DNA of 64,000 nt from Antedon mediterranea (lineage: Eukaryota > Echinodermata > Crinoidea > Comatulida > Antedonidae), in NCBI RefSeq assembly GCF_964355755.1, contig NC_092679.1, positions 8,060,001 to 8,124,000 on the forward strand, in the 5' to 3' direction. This document shows positions 47,501 through 59,500 of this stretch, one piece after another (within the stretch, counting starts at the first letter, position 1; the number at the start of each line of letters is the position of its first letter). The position numbers were made by a program, and so were the translations under genes. The notes beneath the pieces are model-generated. The model worked only from the letters and a program-made list of their open reading frames with translations, was not told the DNA's origin and ran no database searches.

Positions 47501-50500
47501 TTGTGTGTCCGTCGCCTTGCAAATAGCGCGATGTGTTTGTTCGTAAAACTATATCACATATTAACTCCATTGGCGAAAACACGTGAGCTTGTTCATAGAT
47601 AAAGTCATGTTTTTTGATAACATAACAATTAAAATCGAAATATTTTTTTGGAATCTGTAAATTCAAGGTGTTATCATCGATTTTGGTCGGATTTTGTGCA
47701 CACTACCATTTCGTAGGGTCTTCGCTTTCGAGGTCTTCGGTCTTCGATCTTCGCTTTCGAGGTCTTCGCTTTCGACACACCCCAAAATTTGTACCAAATT
47801 ATGCGACTACATCAGAACCATTAAGGTATTTGCTAAGGAAAGAAAATGCGTTTGTGTGGGGTACTGAACAACAAGCCGCATTTGATAAATTAAAGAATAG
47901 TATTGCTAAAAGTACTGCATTGAATTTGTTTGATCCCAAATTACCAGTGATTGTTACCACTGATAGTTCAGATTACGGAATAGGCGGTGTGCTAAGTCAA
48001 ATTAAGGATAACATTGAAATTCCTATTGCATTTACATCCCGTACATTAACGAGTGCAGAGCGTAATTATTCAACGGGAGAGAAAGAAGCATTAGCTTGTG
48101 TATATGCTTGTAAAAAATGGTTTAATTACTTATGGGGTAACAAATTTACATTACGTACTGACCACAAAGCTAATTTGAAATTGCTAAGTTCATGTGCTAC
48201 AGGTCATAAAACCATGCGAATTGCTAGATGGGCAGAGTGGCTACTTAATTTAGATTATGTGATTGAATATGTTACAGGGCAAAATAATTCTGTTGCCGAT
48301 GCTTTAAGTAGACTCCCCATAACAGAAAATAATCCTTCTGTTGATAATAGTGATGAATATGTATTAAGTTATATATTGGATGCTAACACTTGCATTACAA
48401 AACAAGAGTTAATTAAGGAGACAAATACTGATCATGTGTCAACATTACTTAAGAAGTATATTACAACTGCATGGCCAAGTAAGAAAATGTTAAATGAAGA
48501 ATTAAAACCTTACTACGGTCCTTGTAAAAGATGAATTGTGTTTAAATGATGATTTAATTATGAGGGGGGAGAGACTGGTAATCCCAAAATCATTGCAATG
48601 TAAAATAATTGATGAAGCACATACTGCACATCAAGGTATTGTACGAACTAAAAACAGGATTAGAGAACTATACTGGTTTCCTGCTATAGATCGTAAAGTA
48701 GAAGATAAAATTAAGAATTGTGAACCGTGTCAAAATAGTGATAAGACGGCTAAAACTTACAATGCGCCATTACAACCAATTGCGTTACCAGAACATGCAT
48801 GGCAAAAAGTTGCTATTGATATAATAGGCCCATTTGAAAAGGGACCTAGAAAGTGTAGATATGCTATTGTGTTAGTTGACTATTTCAGTAAATGGCCAGA
48901 AGTTACTTTTACTAATGATATTACATCTACATTTGTATGTAATTTTCTAGACCAGATATTTGCAAGAGAAGGATTACCAAATGAGTTGGTATCCGATAAT
49001 GGGAAACAATTTGTATCCATAGAGTTTGAAAATTATTTAAAGGAGAGAGGTATTAAACACATTAGAACATCATTGTACTATCCTAAAAGTAATGGATTAG
49101 TTGAAAGAATGAATAGAACAATTAAACATACCATTCAAATGGCCAATGAAAATAATAAGAATTGGAATGAGGCCATGTTAGAATTTCTTATGATCTATCG
49201 ATCTACACCTCATGCTGTTACAGGCATATCTCCTGCAGAATTATTACATAAGCGTAAATTAATTACTAAACTAAATGTAAGACCTACAGATGGTTACCAA
49301 AATGGAATTAAACATACTGAGGTAAAGGAACGAGTTAAAAAGTTCCAAAGTAAAAGTAAGAAGTATTACGATGATAAGAAAAATGTGAGGAAACCACAAT
49401 TTAAAGTGGGAGATTCAGTACGAATTAAGAATCCGAGACATGTTGATAAATCAAGTAATAAGTTCTATACTGGAGGAAAAATTAAAAGAATTGTTAGTAA
49501 TGCTACATATGAGCAAGTGTTGACAAAGTGCGAGGCAGCGAGGCACGCGAGGCATGCCAAATATTTGTGCGAGGCATCATTTTATCATTTCCAAAAGTGC
49601 GAGGCATGCGAGGCATATAGTTTACAATTTCAAAAAGGTGCGAGGCATATCTTAACGTGCTATTATGCTATATTATAGGCCTAATAATCAATCGATACAA
49701 GCGTATCTAAATAGATTCGTGTATACACTCATCATGTTGTTTATTTTTATGTAACGATTGTTTTTTCATTCAAGTCATATCGTGTCAAATTTTACTTTTA
49801 CAAAAGTGCCCAAACTACGGTTAAAAAATCTGAACGACAGTCTTCAACTTTCGATATAAACAATAATTGTTATAGCGACACACTCATCAAATGACTGCAA
49901 TGTTTGTTGGCATTTCGAGCGTGTTCACTCACATGTCTCTCGAACATAGCAGAGTGAAAATAATATTTTGTCACACCCCTGCGCCTAGATCCGGTAGACC
50001 CGAGAGATGGAAAATCCCTCTTTACTATTTAGCAGGTAGCGGAATGATTCAGCCCTCAGCTCAGAGGATTATTGCGGTGCATTCCCCTCCTATAGCACGT
50101 GGTTTCAGCAGCAACGCACAGACTTCTCTCTGAGCGGCGTGCCAAAGACATTTTTGACCTTCCATTCTCTAGGAACAACACGTGTACCTCTCTCGCAAAT
50201 AAGGTGAACAGCGATTGCCAGGACAAGTTCAATAACTGGCGGTGAATAAAAGGTAACTGATATGGCGATCCAATAACATGCCGCAAAGAAAAAAATTGCG
50301 ACAGAATTCTGGAGCGCGTGTGAAAAAAGACTTACGTCCGACAATTGTAATACTAGGCCTAAAATTAAACTTTAGCTAATATGCTTAGCCCTAACCTAGA
50401 TAAGAGGCCTATGTAGAAAATAATTTAATCAATTTTTATATAATAATAATTGGTGTAATATTTAATAATGATACACTATCCCTGTTTTAGTAAGCTAGGT

Positions 50501-53500
50501 ATATTACGAACGATTTTTATTTCGCTGTGGCTAAAGATACGGTACCGTATTCTAACTTCTGTTTACTAAAGGTACGGTAAAATTGCATTACGTCATAATC
50601 AGCCAATGGGGTGCTGGTACGTGTGTGACGTCATCGTATAAGGACTTTTGATTTTTTTTCATATCATCGCGTCTGTTGCATCATGGATTAAAGAATAGAA
50701 GGATATGCATCGACGTGAGATCAAGGGTTCCTTGACTCTCGCCGACAGACCGCGGACCGCCCACAATGTTACAATTTAATTAACCGCATGGTAACAACGA
50801 AACGGTCGCGTGCCTAATATATTGTTTACTGCACATGTGCAACGACATTTAACCTTGTTGACTACGCTTCTTTCGCGCGTTCTTTGTTGCACTGTATGTA
50901 TTCATACATATTTGAACAGTATAATCAGTGGCGTAACGGCTATGTGCGCTCACTGGCTAAACCGAAGCTTGGGGCCCATGAGCAGTGCCCAGAGGAACAG
51001 GCATAAAATATGTCGAAAAATGCTAAAAACGTCCAAGGCCTCGATCTTTGAAACTTGGAGGGCCACTTAGGTTTCCTAAACAAGTGGCTTCAGGCCTCTG
51101 CCTCACGCCCGGGCCTCACGCCACTAGTTATTAAATTACATTGTATGTTATTGTGAAGACCCTAGTGTAGGCCTACTTCATCAATATACCAGATAAAAAC
51201 AATACTATATTGTTATTGGCTTAGAATTGTAGATGCTATAATTGTAATTAGTATAGGTTTCTGCCGCGATTGATCTACGCTAATGTTTTTATGACATTAA
51301 AGTAGCATTTTATGACCTGTAGTAGCCCTACATCTGAGACAATAACTATTTATTTGTTGTCTCAGCCTACATACATGTAAAATTACAAAATCAGCAAGGA
51401 TACTAGGCCTAGGCCTTCTAGGCTTACTAGTAAACCATATGATTTGCCGACATTGATGCTGCCTAGGTAGGCCTAGGCTAATCTTAAGTGTAGTAGATAC
51501 AACGTGTAATCATGATCTATATACTCACCGTTGTCTTACTTCTTGTGTGAATAATAATAGGTACTTCGTTTGTTCGTGATTAAGTTTGCCCTGCGTGTAC
51601 TTTTCAAAACGACCGCTAGGTAACGAATCGCAACTATACATAGCCAGCCAATCCCGGATCAGGGATCGCTGTTTTCATTCAATTAGACCCGGTGATTGGA
51701 TGTGATGTGGATGACATAACCACTAGCCAATCACCAGGCACTACAATTTAAATATAATCACATCGATAATTAAGGAGATTTACACGATTGTTGTATGGGT
51801 GAATACCGGCCACGCTAACAACATACATGGTCAAATGCATAATTTAATATTCTATAGATTAACGCAATTTTTAATGACAGAAGATGGCAGGCAAATAATG
51901 ATAATTCAAATATAAAAATTGCATATTTTATTAATGTTACCAACTACTTAAAATTACCAGTCGTAAGAAAGTGAACTTTTCGTAGTCCGATTGTGATGTA
52001 ACTAAAACAGAATTATTCAGCAATATATTTTTGTTGTCAATTAATCATCGACGCAGACATGTCAATAGAACATTCAGACTGCGCATACGATTTCTACATG
52101 GTTACGTTTTGGTCTCAAAAAATGTAACAGTTGATTCGCAGCGTTTTACAGAGGGCCGCGGTTAAAGACACGGAGTTCAATGAGCGTGTTTGTTTGATTG
52201 GCAGCAGTGCTTTAGTATAGGCAAGCGCGTTGTAAAATCGTTTGATGTCACCGTTGATGCATATCCTTCTATTCTTTAATCCATGGTTGCATGCATGATA
52301 TGTAGACAATTCCTGTCGGCGGCGCCAGGCTGCATGGATGTGTGTGTGCGCGCTGATCGGAGGGTTTTATTTTTATTCCAAATGGCCTTTAGGCCTATAT
52401 TTTTTATTAAACTTTGTTTACAATGGTGACCATAAACAACAAGCAAATGCGGACAATAAAGGGGCCCTCAAATACTATGATTTTTTAGACAGTAGCCCCA
52501 GGTCTGAGTCACAGAAATCAGCGCACACATGCAGCTGGCCCCAGCCTGGCATCGCTTTCCCTACACAAACAAACTCATATAATGAGGTTATAGTACGTAG
52601 TAAGTAGGCCTAGGCCTCTTTTGAAACGGTTTTCTGTATTCTAGAATTAAAATCAACATGTTTTGGCTTTTCAATAATAATAACAGACGTAGGCTACATT
52701 TAGTTTTTGTCACACACGACGGCGATAATATAGCGATAAATGAAACATAAAGAAAATGCGTACTGTTTTCGCGATATGAAAAAAATCCAAAGTCCTTATA
52801 CGATGACGTCACACACGTAGCAGCACCCCATTGGCTGGTTATGACGTAATGTAATTTTACCGTACCTTTAGTAAACAGAAGTTAGAATACGGTACCGTAT
52901 CTTTAGCCACGGCGTTTTTCATTTATTGTTGTCCATGTACGTACTAATAAACCTGGCGCTAGTTTCCTTCGCTTGTATTTTTACTCCAAATTTGATAACT
53001 AACTTTATCGTGTGAATACCACACCTTAAAAGTATACCTCATGAGTACTTTAATGAAAGAATCACATAAAAAGTAACAAATAAATCCTTAAATTAATGAT
53101 TTTACAGGCGTGTTTCTCGCACACTGTTCGCGAATTTCACTTATTCAATGTTCAATATTTTTGTTTCTATTGAGCGCCAAAAGAGCAACGATAATAGAGG
53201 ACTAAAACTCAGTGGAATGCGTCAATTTCTCATGCATTTATTGGTGAAAAACACGTTTTATTTCAATATATTTGTTAACTTTTGTCAATAAAAATGCTGT
53301 AATATGTTACTGCTGATACTGTTCTGTTTTCAAAGAATAATAATCGATCCTAAATCAACATCACTACCTAGTCTAGACCTAGGACATCCTACTAAGGATA
53401 TTATGATGAATTTTTCTATTTTATTCTTTAAAATGTTAACGAAACCGTGTACATTATCAACAGTAACATTTTTCCTTACTGACAGTGACAAAATCTATTG

Positions 53501-56500
53501 AAATTGTACTTGATTTTCACCAAATAATGCGTTAAATATAAATGGAGTTTTTAGCCCTCTAATTAATTTTGCTCTTTTGGCGTTCCATAGAAACCAAAAT
53601 ATTGAACATTGAGTGTGCGAAATGCGAGAAAAACAACGTCTGTAAAATCACCAATTTAATGGATTTATTGTTACTTTTATGTGATTTTTCTTCATTAAAG
53701 TAGGCCTACTAATTCTAAGCTGTGGTATTCAGGATAAAGTTGGTTAAAATACAAGGCAGGTGCAAAAGGAAACTAGCCTAGCGGGCCTAGGCCTAGGCTA
53801 CTTCAATTTCGGTGATTTCCTGCCTTGCAATTTTGAGAAATGATAAAATGATGCCTCGCATTTTTTGATGATGGTAAAACGATGCCTCGCATAAATTTCT
53901 GACTTGCCTCGCATGCCTTCCCTGCCTCGCGTGCCTCGCTGCCTCGCACTTTGTTACTACCCCATATGAGCTAGATGATGGAAAGATCTGGAATACTAAA
54001 TACCTAACAAATGATCTAACCACACAGAAACAGAAAGATACTGTTGTACATACATTTGATAAAGATAGACCTAGACGTGAAGTTTATAAACCACGTTGGT
54101 TAATTGATTACACTCCCTAAATGTAACATGTGAAATTAGGAGGGGAGAGATGTTATGTCTAGCTATGGTGCCAGTAAGCAAGATGATACATTTGTTTATC
54201 AGTATACACTTCCTATGTTATCAGTTGGTTTACAAATACCACCTGTAACTATACCAATTTGTATGAGTCATATAGAAAGTAGAATTGTGAATAAAAGAGT
54301 TGTTAAAAAGTAGTCGAAGTGAATACATCTATCTTTGAGTAAGCTTTACAATACTTTACATTATATTACAATACATTACTACTGTACAAAGGTACTGGGG
54401 GTATATAACATAAATGTAATTTATCATATTATTAAATGTTTCCTATTCTTTATCATTGTGTTTTACTCTAACCAAATTGGTTATAGTAAAACACAGTGAT
54501 AAATTGCTATGTAAATGTAATTTATCATGTTATTAAATGTTTCCTATTCTTTATCGTTGAGTTTTACTCTAATCAAATTGGTTATAGTAAAACACAGTGC
54601 TAAATTGCTATGTAAATGTTATATATCATATTATTAAATGTTTCCTATTCTTTATCATTGTGTTTTACTCTAATCTGATTGGTTATAGTAAAACACAGTG
54701 CTAAATTGCTATGTGAATGTCATTTATCATGTTATTAAATGTTTCCTATTCTTTATCATTGTGCTTTACTCTAACCAAATTGGTTATAGTAAAACACAGT
54801 GCTAAATTGCTATGTAAATGTCATTTATCATGTTATTAAATGTTTCTTATTCTTTATCATTGTGTTTTACTCTAACCAAATTGGTTATAGTAAAACACAG
54901 TGCTAAATTGCTATGTAAATGTAATTTATCATATTATTAAATGTTTCCTATTCTTTATCATTGTGTTTTACTCTAACCAAATTGGTTATAATTTATTTAA
55001 TTTCATTTCAAAAGACATTTACCTAAATTTCTATTTAAATGTCATTTATCAAATTATTAAATGTTTCCTATTATTTATCTGGTTATATAGTAAAACACTG
55101 TGCTAAATTGCTATTGTATTAAGGACGAGTTCCGAGAAGATGTATTCAAAGCTACAACCAATCAGAACAGTGTTAATCAATATAGTCCATGGCTACAGCC
55201 AATCAGAAACGTCCAAATCGCAATAACCTCTAGGCTAATAGAAATTATTGGTCCGAGTAGCCTTTTCAACCAGACGTTGCGAGGTTTAAAAAGTAAAACA
55301 TGATTTACTCGCCAGTTTGGTATAGTTTATATACCTGCCGTCATGCAACAACTATTAAGATGTCTTCTTTGAACATGTGTCGTGAATGGTTTTAAGTGGT
55401 GAATGTAAGTAAACTTACTTATAGGCATGGCCGGCTCCGCAACAAACAATAACTTCTTTATTTCCTGTCCTGGCGCATGTATCAATAACAAAATTTCGAT
55501 CCAATGTCATTGTGTAAAGACATGTTTTGGTGTACATTATGGGACCTACTGCCTGTCAAAAAATAAAACAGGTCACATTATAGCCAACACGCATCATCCA
55601 ATAAGAAAAAAGCATTTTGAATTTATTTAACATACCACTGAAATCAAGAATATGCAGTTACTCCACACATAATGGGCACATTCAAGATGGAACATGTTGA
55701 TAAAAGTTGTATTTTTGTAAGTATAATAACATTTTATTTTGCTTTAATAAATTAATTTTTAGTACAGTATATTTATACTGGGAGAGTATTTAGAATTTCC
55801 TCTATCTAATTTATATTATAGATTATGACCTTTGGAAGATACTTTGAATGAAATTCATCTTGTAATTTCTCCCTCTTTTTATCAGGTGTATACGTTCGAG
55901 TTGACGGGGTGACAGGATTACCCAATGCATCAAGTCCTATTTTACTTCCAGAGTTACCATGTGATGGCAATCCATAGACGTCATACTGTCTATCGTGAAA
56001 GATGTAAACTGGAAACCTGCAACCGAACATTTTGGTAAGTTTATAAAGTTCTTAACAATTCATTTGAAATATTTAAATACTGTACTCTATAATAGTGTGA
56101 TATAACGATATACTTTTATATTTAAGAAATTGACCTTTGTATCGGAATTCAAATAGGTTCACAAACTTGACCCAGAAAGTCCAAAGGAGAGTTTGTCCAG
56201 ATGTTTTAATGACCATTTAGTTTATAATAGAATCCCTAAAGAAAACACTTAGCTTAATTTTGTGACTTTCCCATCGTTAAACCAGGAGTGATCGGCACTA
56301 TTTAAGTACAGATTTGACAGTGTCATCCATCACAGAAATACCTTATTATACCGTTAATCACTCCCACTTAAACACCCCTGGATCAACTTAGGACCAATCG
56401 TTACCCTCACAGATGATGTAATGACATTATGCAAATGAACTGAGCCAATATACTCCCAAGTTTCAGAAGGGCCCAGACACACCTTACAGCCACTTCTCCA

Positions 56501-59500
56501 GAAGCAGACTAACACACTTCACACCTCACCGACAGCATCATTGATCCTCCGCGTTCCTTATCTATACTTATAGTTGTATATTGTACTGAAGTATTATACT
56601 GAATAAACAATATATGTGTTACGACAGTCAAGCGAGTCCGAGACCTTCATTAGTACCTCAACAACGCAACATTATATTACATGGTGGAAGACCCGGACTT
56701 AGATAGATTAATGGATGTTATTCAAAGAAAGATAATTAGAGATTATAACCTCCCAGTAGATGTTAAACAATTACGTGTTGAACAAGAAACTTCACCATTT
56801 TTTAAGCCAGTTTACGATTATTTAGCTCATGATATCCTTCCAGCTGATAAGAAAGCAGCTCGTGCAGTTCAGAATAAGTCAGAGCAGTACATATTGTGCA
56901 ACGGTTTACTATTCCGTTTATTTTTCCAAGATAAAGGTGGAGAATTTGTATTGCAATTAGCTGTTCCTGAAAACTTAGCCGAGACTATTATTTCTCAGTA
57001 TCACGACAATTTGTTAAGTAGCCACCAAGGTACGATGCGTACTTACCTTACTATTAGGAAATTATTTTACATGCCCCTTATGTTTGAGAAAGTCAACAAT
57101 TATACCCAAGCGTGTCTTAGATGTCAACAATTTTGTCCCAAAACCGATAAATTACGTCCTTTACACGATCGAGTACCAGCAACTTACCGTCCCTTTCATA
57201 CACTCAGTCTAGATTTTAAGAGTATGCCAACTTCACCTTCAGGTTTTAAACATATTATGGTAGTATGTGATGAGATAACTAGATTTTTGATTTGTGTACC
57301 TTTGAAATCCATTGATGCCGAAACAATTTGCGAAGCACTAATTCAAAAGGTCATCAGTATTTTTGGACCCCCATCTCGTCATATTTCAGATGCAGCAACT
57401 TCCCTTACAGGAAAATTATTAACACTATTATGTAACACCCTTAATATTAATAGGAAAATCATCAGCGTCCACAATCACGGTAGTTTACAAGTTGAACGTC
57501 ATATCCGCACCGTATCGGACCTGTTAAAGGTCAACCTTAACCAATTCGGAACAGATTGGGTTAGATTTGTATCAACAACATGTTATGCTTATAACTCGTT
57601 TTCATCCCCACATCTAGGAAACCACTCCCCTTACGAATTAGTTTTTGGCCGCCAACCTCCAAGTTTGACCTCATTAGCATTTAACCCTATTTCAGGATTG
57701 TCTCATTCCTATGAAGAATACTTTGAACATCTCAAGAAGAAATTTCAAAACATTTCACAGACAATGCTACAATTACAGCGAACACAACAAAACGTCCAAA
57801 ACTCAAAGATTTCCCAACGCTTAGAAAAAAGTCCAATTTACTCAGTAGGACAACTCGAATATTTATACAAGCCAACATCATCATCACTAACAGCAAATTC
57901 AAAGAAAATCGCCGCAGAATGGGTCGGACCATTAGTAATTCATGAAGTACTAGACAGAACACACTACATCCTAGCGACGATTAAAGGAGAAATACTTCGC
58001 GACGTATTCAATTATAACAGACTGAAACCCTGTTTTATGAGAACACCCAAAGAACGCAAAAATTTTACACATCTCCAAAAACTTAAACAATTGTTGAATG
58101 AACCCACCGATGATAATAACGATAAAATCCAAAACACCATTAATGTAGTAAATGACGAAATCAATGTTGAATTTGTAGACGAACACGATAGGACACCCAC
58201 CCAATTGCAATCAGATACCCTTACACATCCAACTAAAGTAGAACCCCTTAACTTGCAACCTTACATTGACTGTGTAGAGAATAACATGGGATTAGCAGCC
58301 CCATTCCAAATGAAAGAAGAACAAATTAAGGAACAAACTAATTTAATTATGACAGCACCTAATGACTCAAATATGACATTAAACCGAGGTAGATTTAAAG
58401 CAGGACATTTCCAAGTTTTAGTTTCGTATTCTAAACCGACTTCAGCTAAACGTAACACTGATGAAACAAAACACGAATCTAATGATCGCAAATTTTGGTG
58501 GAATATTGACAGATATAACGATACAGATAAATTGATTAAAGAGATCATTAAAGATAAACAGATACCGATAAGTGGATCGCCAAAACGATTCATAAAACGT
58601 TTGTATAATGCAACGAATTACTGATTTAATTTTTTGCAAGATTATTTTTAAATTACGACATTTGCTAAATTAACGATAGCATAGTCTACGTATTTGATGA
58701 GATTTGTTTAGTAATGATGTGATTTCAGTTAAAAGAGAATTGAATTTATGTTTAAGTATTGATTTTGTAACGAGTTTTTTGATAAAGATTGATTTTGAAT
58801 TTTGATGATCGATATATTGAGATATTGAAAAGAACGACAATCATTTTGTAACAAATATTTTGTTTAACCTTTGAGTCGTCAATCTCGAGCATTACTTAAT
58901 TGATATACAAAAACAGGAGATTTTCTTAGTACTTTTAATTGTAATTTTTTTAACATTGAGTACAAAAGTCGAATTTGTCGACCGATTGAAATCGTAATTA
59001 CCTGTGAATATAAATGCTTAAATCGATAAAGTTGTGACGATAATGATATATTGTGGATAAGTTTGTGTCAACGGGACACACACATTTGTTTCTTTTAAAG
59101 TTTTAAGTGATTGAGTTTGATATTTTGATTCTAGGCTAATCAGCCACAGTTTCTTGAATTTTATGTTTTGATTTGATTGATTTATGTTTGAAGACCATTA
59201 GAACGCGATGAGTTGTCGCACGAATTTGATGTATGTTCAATGTAACATACTATTTTTAAGTTTTGTATTTTTATTTTAACTGATTTATGTTTGATTTACG
59301 CGAATTTTTATACCAAATTCATTTTAACTTCATTTTTTTAAAGAGAGAGAAGAGAGAGAGAGTGAAAGTGATAAGGTTACACTTCAGAGTCAATGGTTTT
59401 GGCTAACTCAATTTTTGCTTATATGTATAATAATGTTTTTTTTTTTTTATATAACTTTAATTTTGCATGCCACTATTATAACCATTTTTATATGTTAAAT

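Larger units (their letters stand above)
44710..47782. mobile_element. foldback-type element, 'gggtgtgt' family, copy 2 (in Gypsy RT)
   Basis: It inserted in the RT/RNase H linker with the 9-bp duplication caaaatttg (44,701-44,709 and 47,783-47,791). Ends are gggtgtgtcgaaagcgaaga and complement, with subterminal repeats of cgaaagcgaaga/cgaagacc. The arms match inward for ~1.18 kb (44,710 to ~45,890 and ~46,555 to 47,782), leaving a ~665-bp loop. The arms differ by small indels: a ctat microsatellite (45,550-45,583) and a snapback (45,434-45,473) only on the left, and a 35-bp hairpin only on the right. No transposase-like ORF. The long TIR plus 9-bp duplication would fit Mutator-like or Foldback classes. 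Confidence 0.9.
49515..53962. mobile_element. foldback-type element with cgaggca subterminal repeats (in Gypsy integrase)
   Basis: The 9-bp duplication catatgagc flanks it (49,506-49,514; 53,963-53,971). Ends share acaaagtgcgaggcagcgag in inverted orientation, preceded by weakly matching aagtgttg/gggtagta. Subterminal repeats gcgaggcatgcgaggc fill ~110 bp on each side. A second inverted pair lies deeper: about 50,340-50,760 with 52,250-52,930, including gtaccgtattctaacttctg and gtgtgacgtcatcgtataag. A third palindrome occupies about 53,060-53,712. No transposase-like ORF; the remaining ~1.5 kb (50,790-52,250) is featureless. Confidence 0.82.
42696..54120 (+). pseudogene. Gypsy gag-pol, interrupted (stop, frameshift, two insertions)
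   Basis: Coding pieces are 42,696-44,709, 47,784-49,514 and 53,963-54,120. Gag starts at 42,696 but meets an in-frame TAG at 42,813. Two zinc knuckles follow (YCFRCGSKSHK; CNKCRKIGHFASVC). The protease site DTGS is at 43,557. RT has ICIDLREVN, LDLRSAYHQ and YLDD at 44,427. After the first insertion the RNase H continues (TTDSSDYGIGGVLSQ). A one-base frameshift lies near 48,515-48,520. Integrase has H-H-C-C fingers and catalytic D, D, E at 48,818, 48,995 and 49,103 (35 residues between the last two). The integrase C-terminus is cut at 49,514 and resumes to the TAA at 54,118. With four separate breaks it is inactive as it stands. Confidence 0.93.
42395..54410 (+). mobile_element. Ty3/Gypsy LTR retrotransposon, mag-like, with two nested insertions
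   Basis: Two 260-bp LTRs (42,395-42,654 and 54,151-54,410) begin tgttatgtctagc and end gtatataaca. I saw one difference between them. They are flanked by the 5-bp duplication taaat (42,390-42,394; 54,411-54,415). A tRNA-Ser-type primer site follows the 5' LTR and a purine tract precedes the 3' LTR. The internal coding order is Gag zinc knuckles, protease, RT, RNase H, integrase. Two DNA elements (44,710-47,782 and 49,515-53,962) split it. Without them it is ~4.5 kb, normal for compact mag-like Gypsy. It sits inside the satellite of IR-B. Confidence 0.95.
35790..55337. mobile_element. giant inverted-repeat element (IR-B), ~19.5 kb including a nested Gypsy
   Basis: Terminal inverted repeats of ~45 bp (from agctatatatcc at 35,790 and the mirrored ...tatataccTg at 55,337), sharing ggcgagtaaatcatg and gttttac. 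They are bounded by the same 8-mer ccgtcatg at 35,782-35,789 and 55,338-55,345. Inward of the ends lie arrays of a ~120-bp satellite in opposite orientations on the two sides, then palindromic telomere-like units and an inverted minisatellite core around 40,840-41,660. Without the Gypsy (42,395-54,410) it would be ~7.5 kb. No transposase is seen. The 8-bp duplication fits hAT- or P-like integration but does not prove it. Removing it leaves a PIPOX intron of ~175 bp. Confidence 0.75.

Noticed and set aside
53793-54023. Minus-strand ORF with Cys-Glu-Ala-Ala-Arg-His repeats
   Set aside because: It comes from the cgaggca subterminal repeats of the foldback and runs into the Gypsy integrase antisense.
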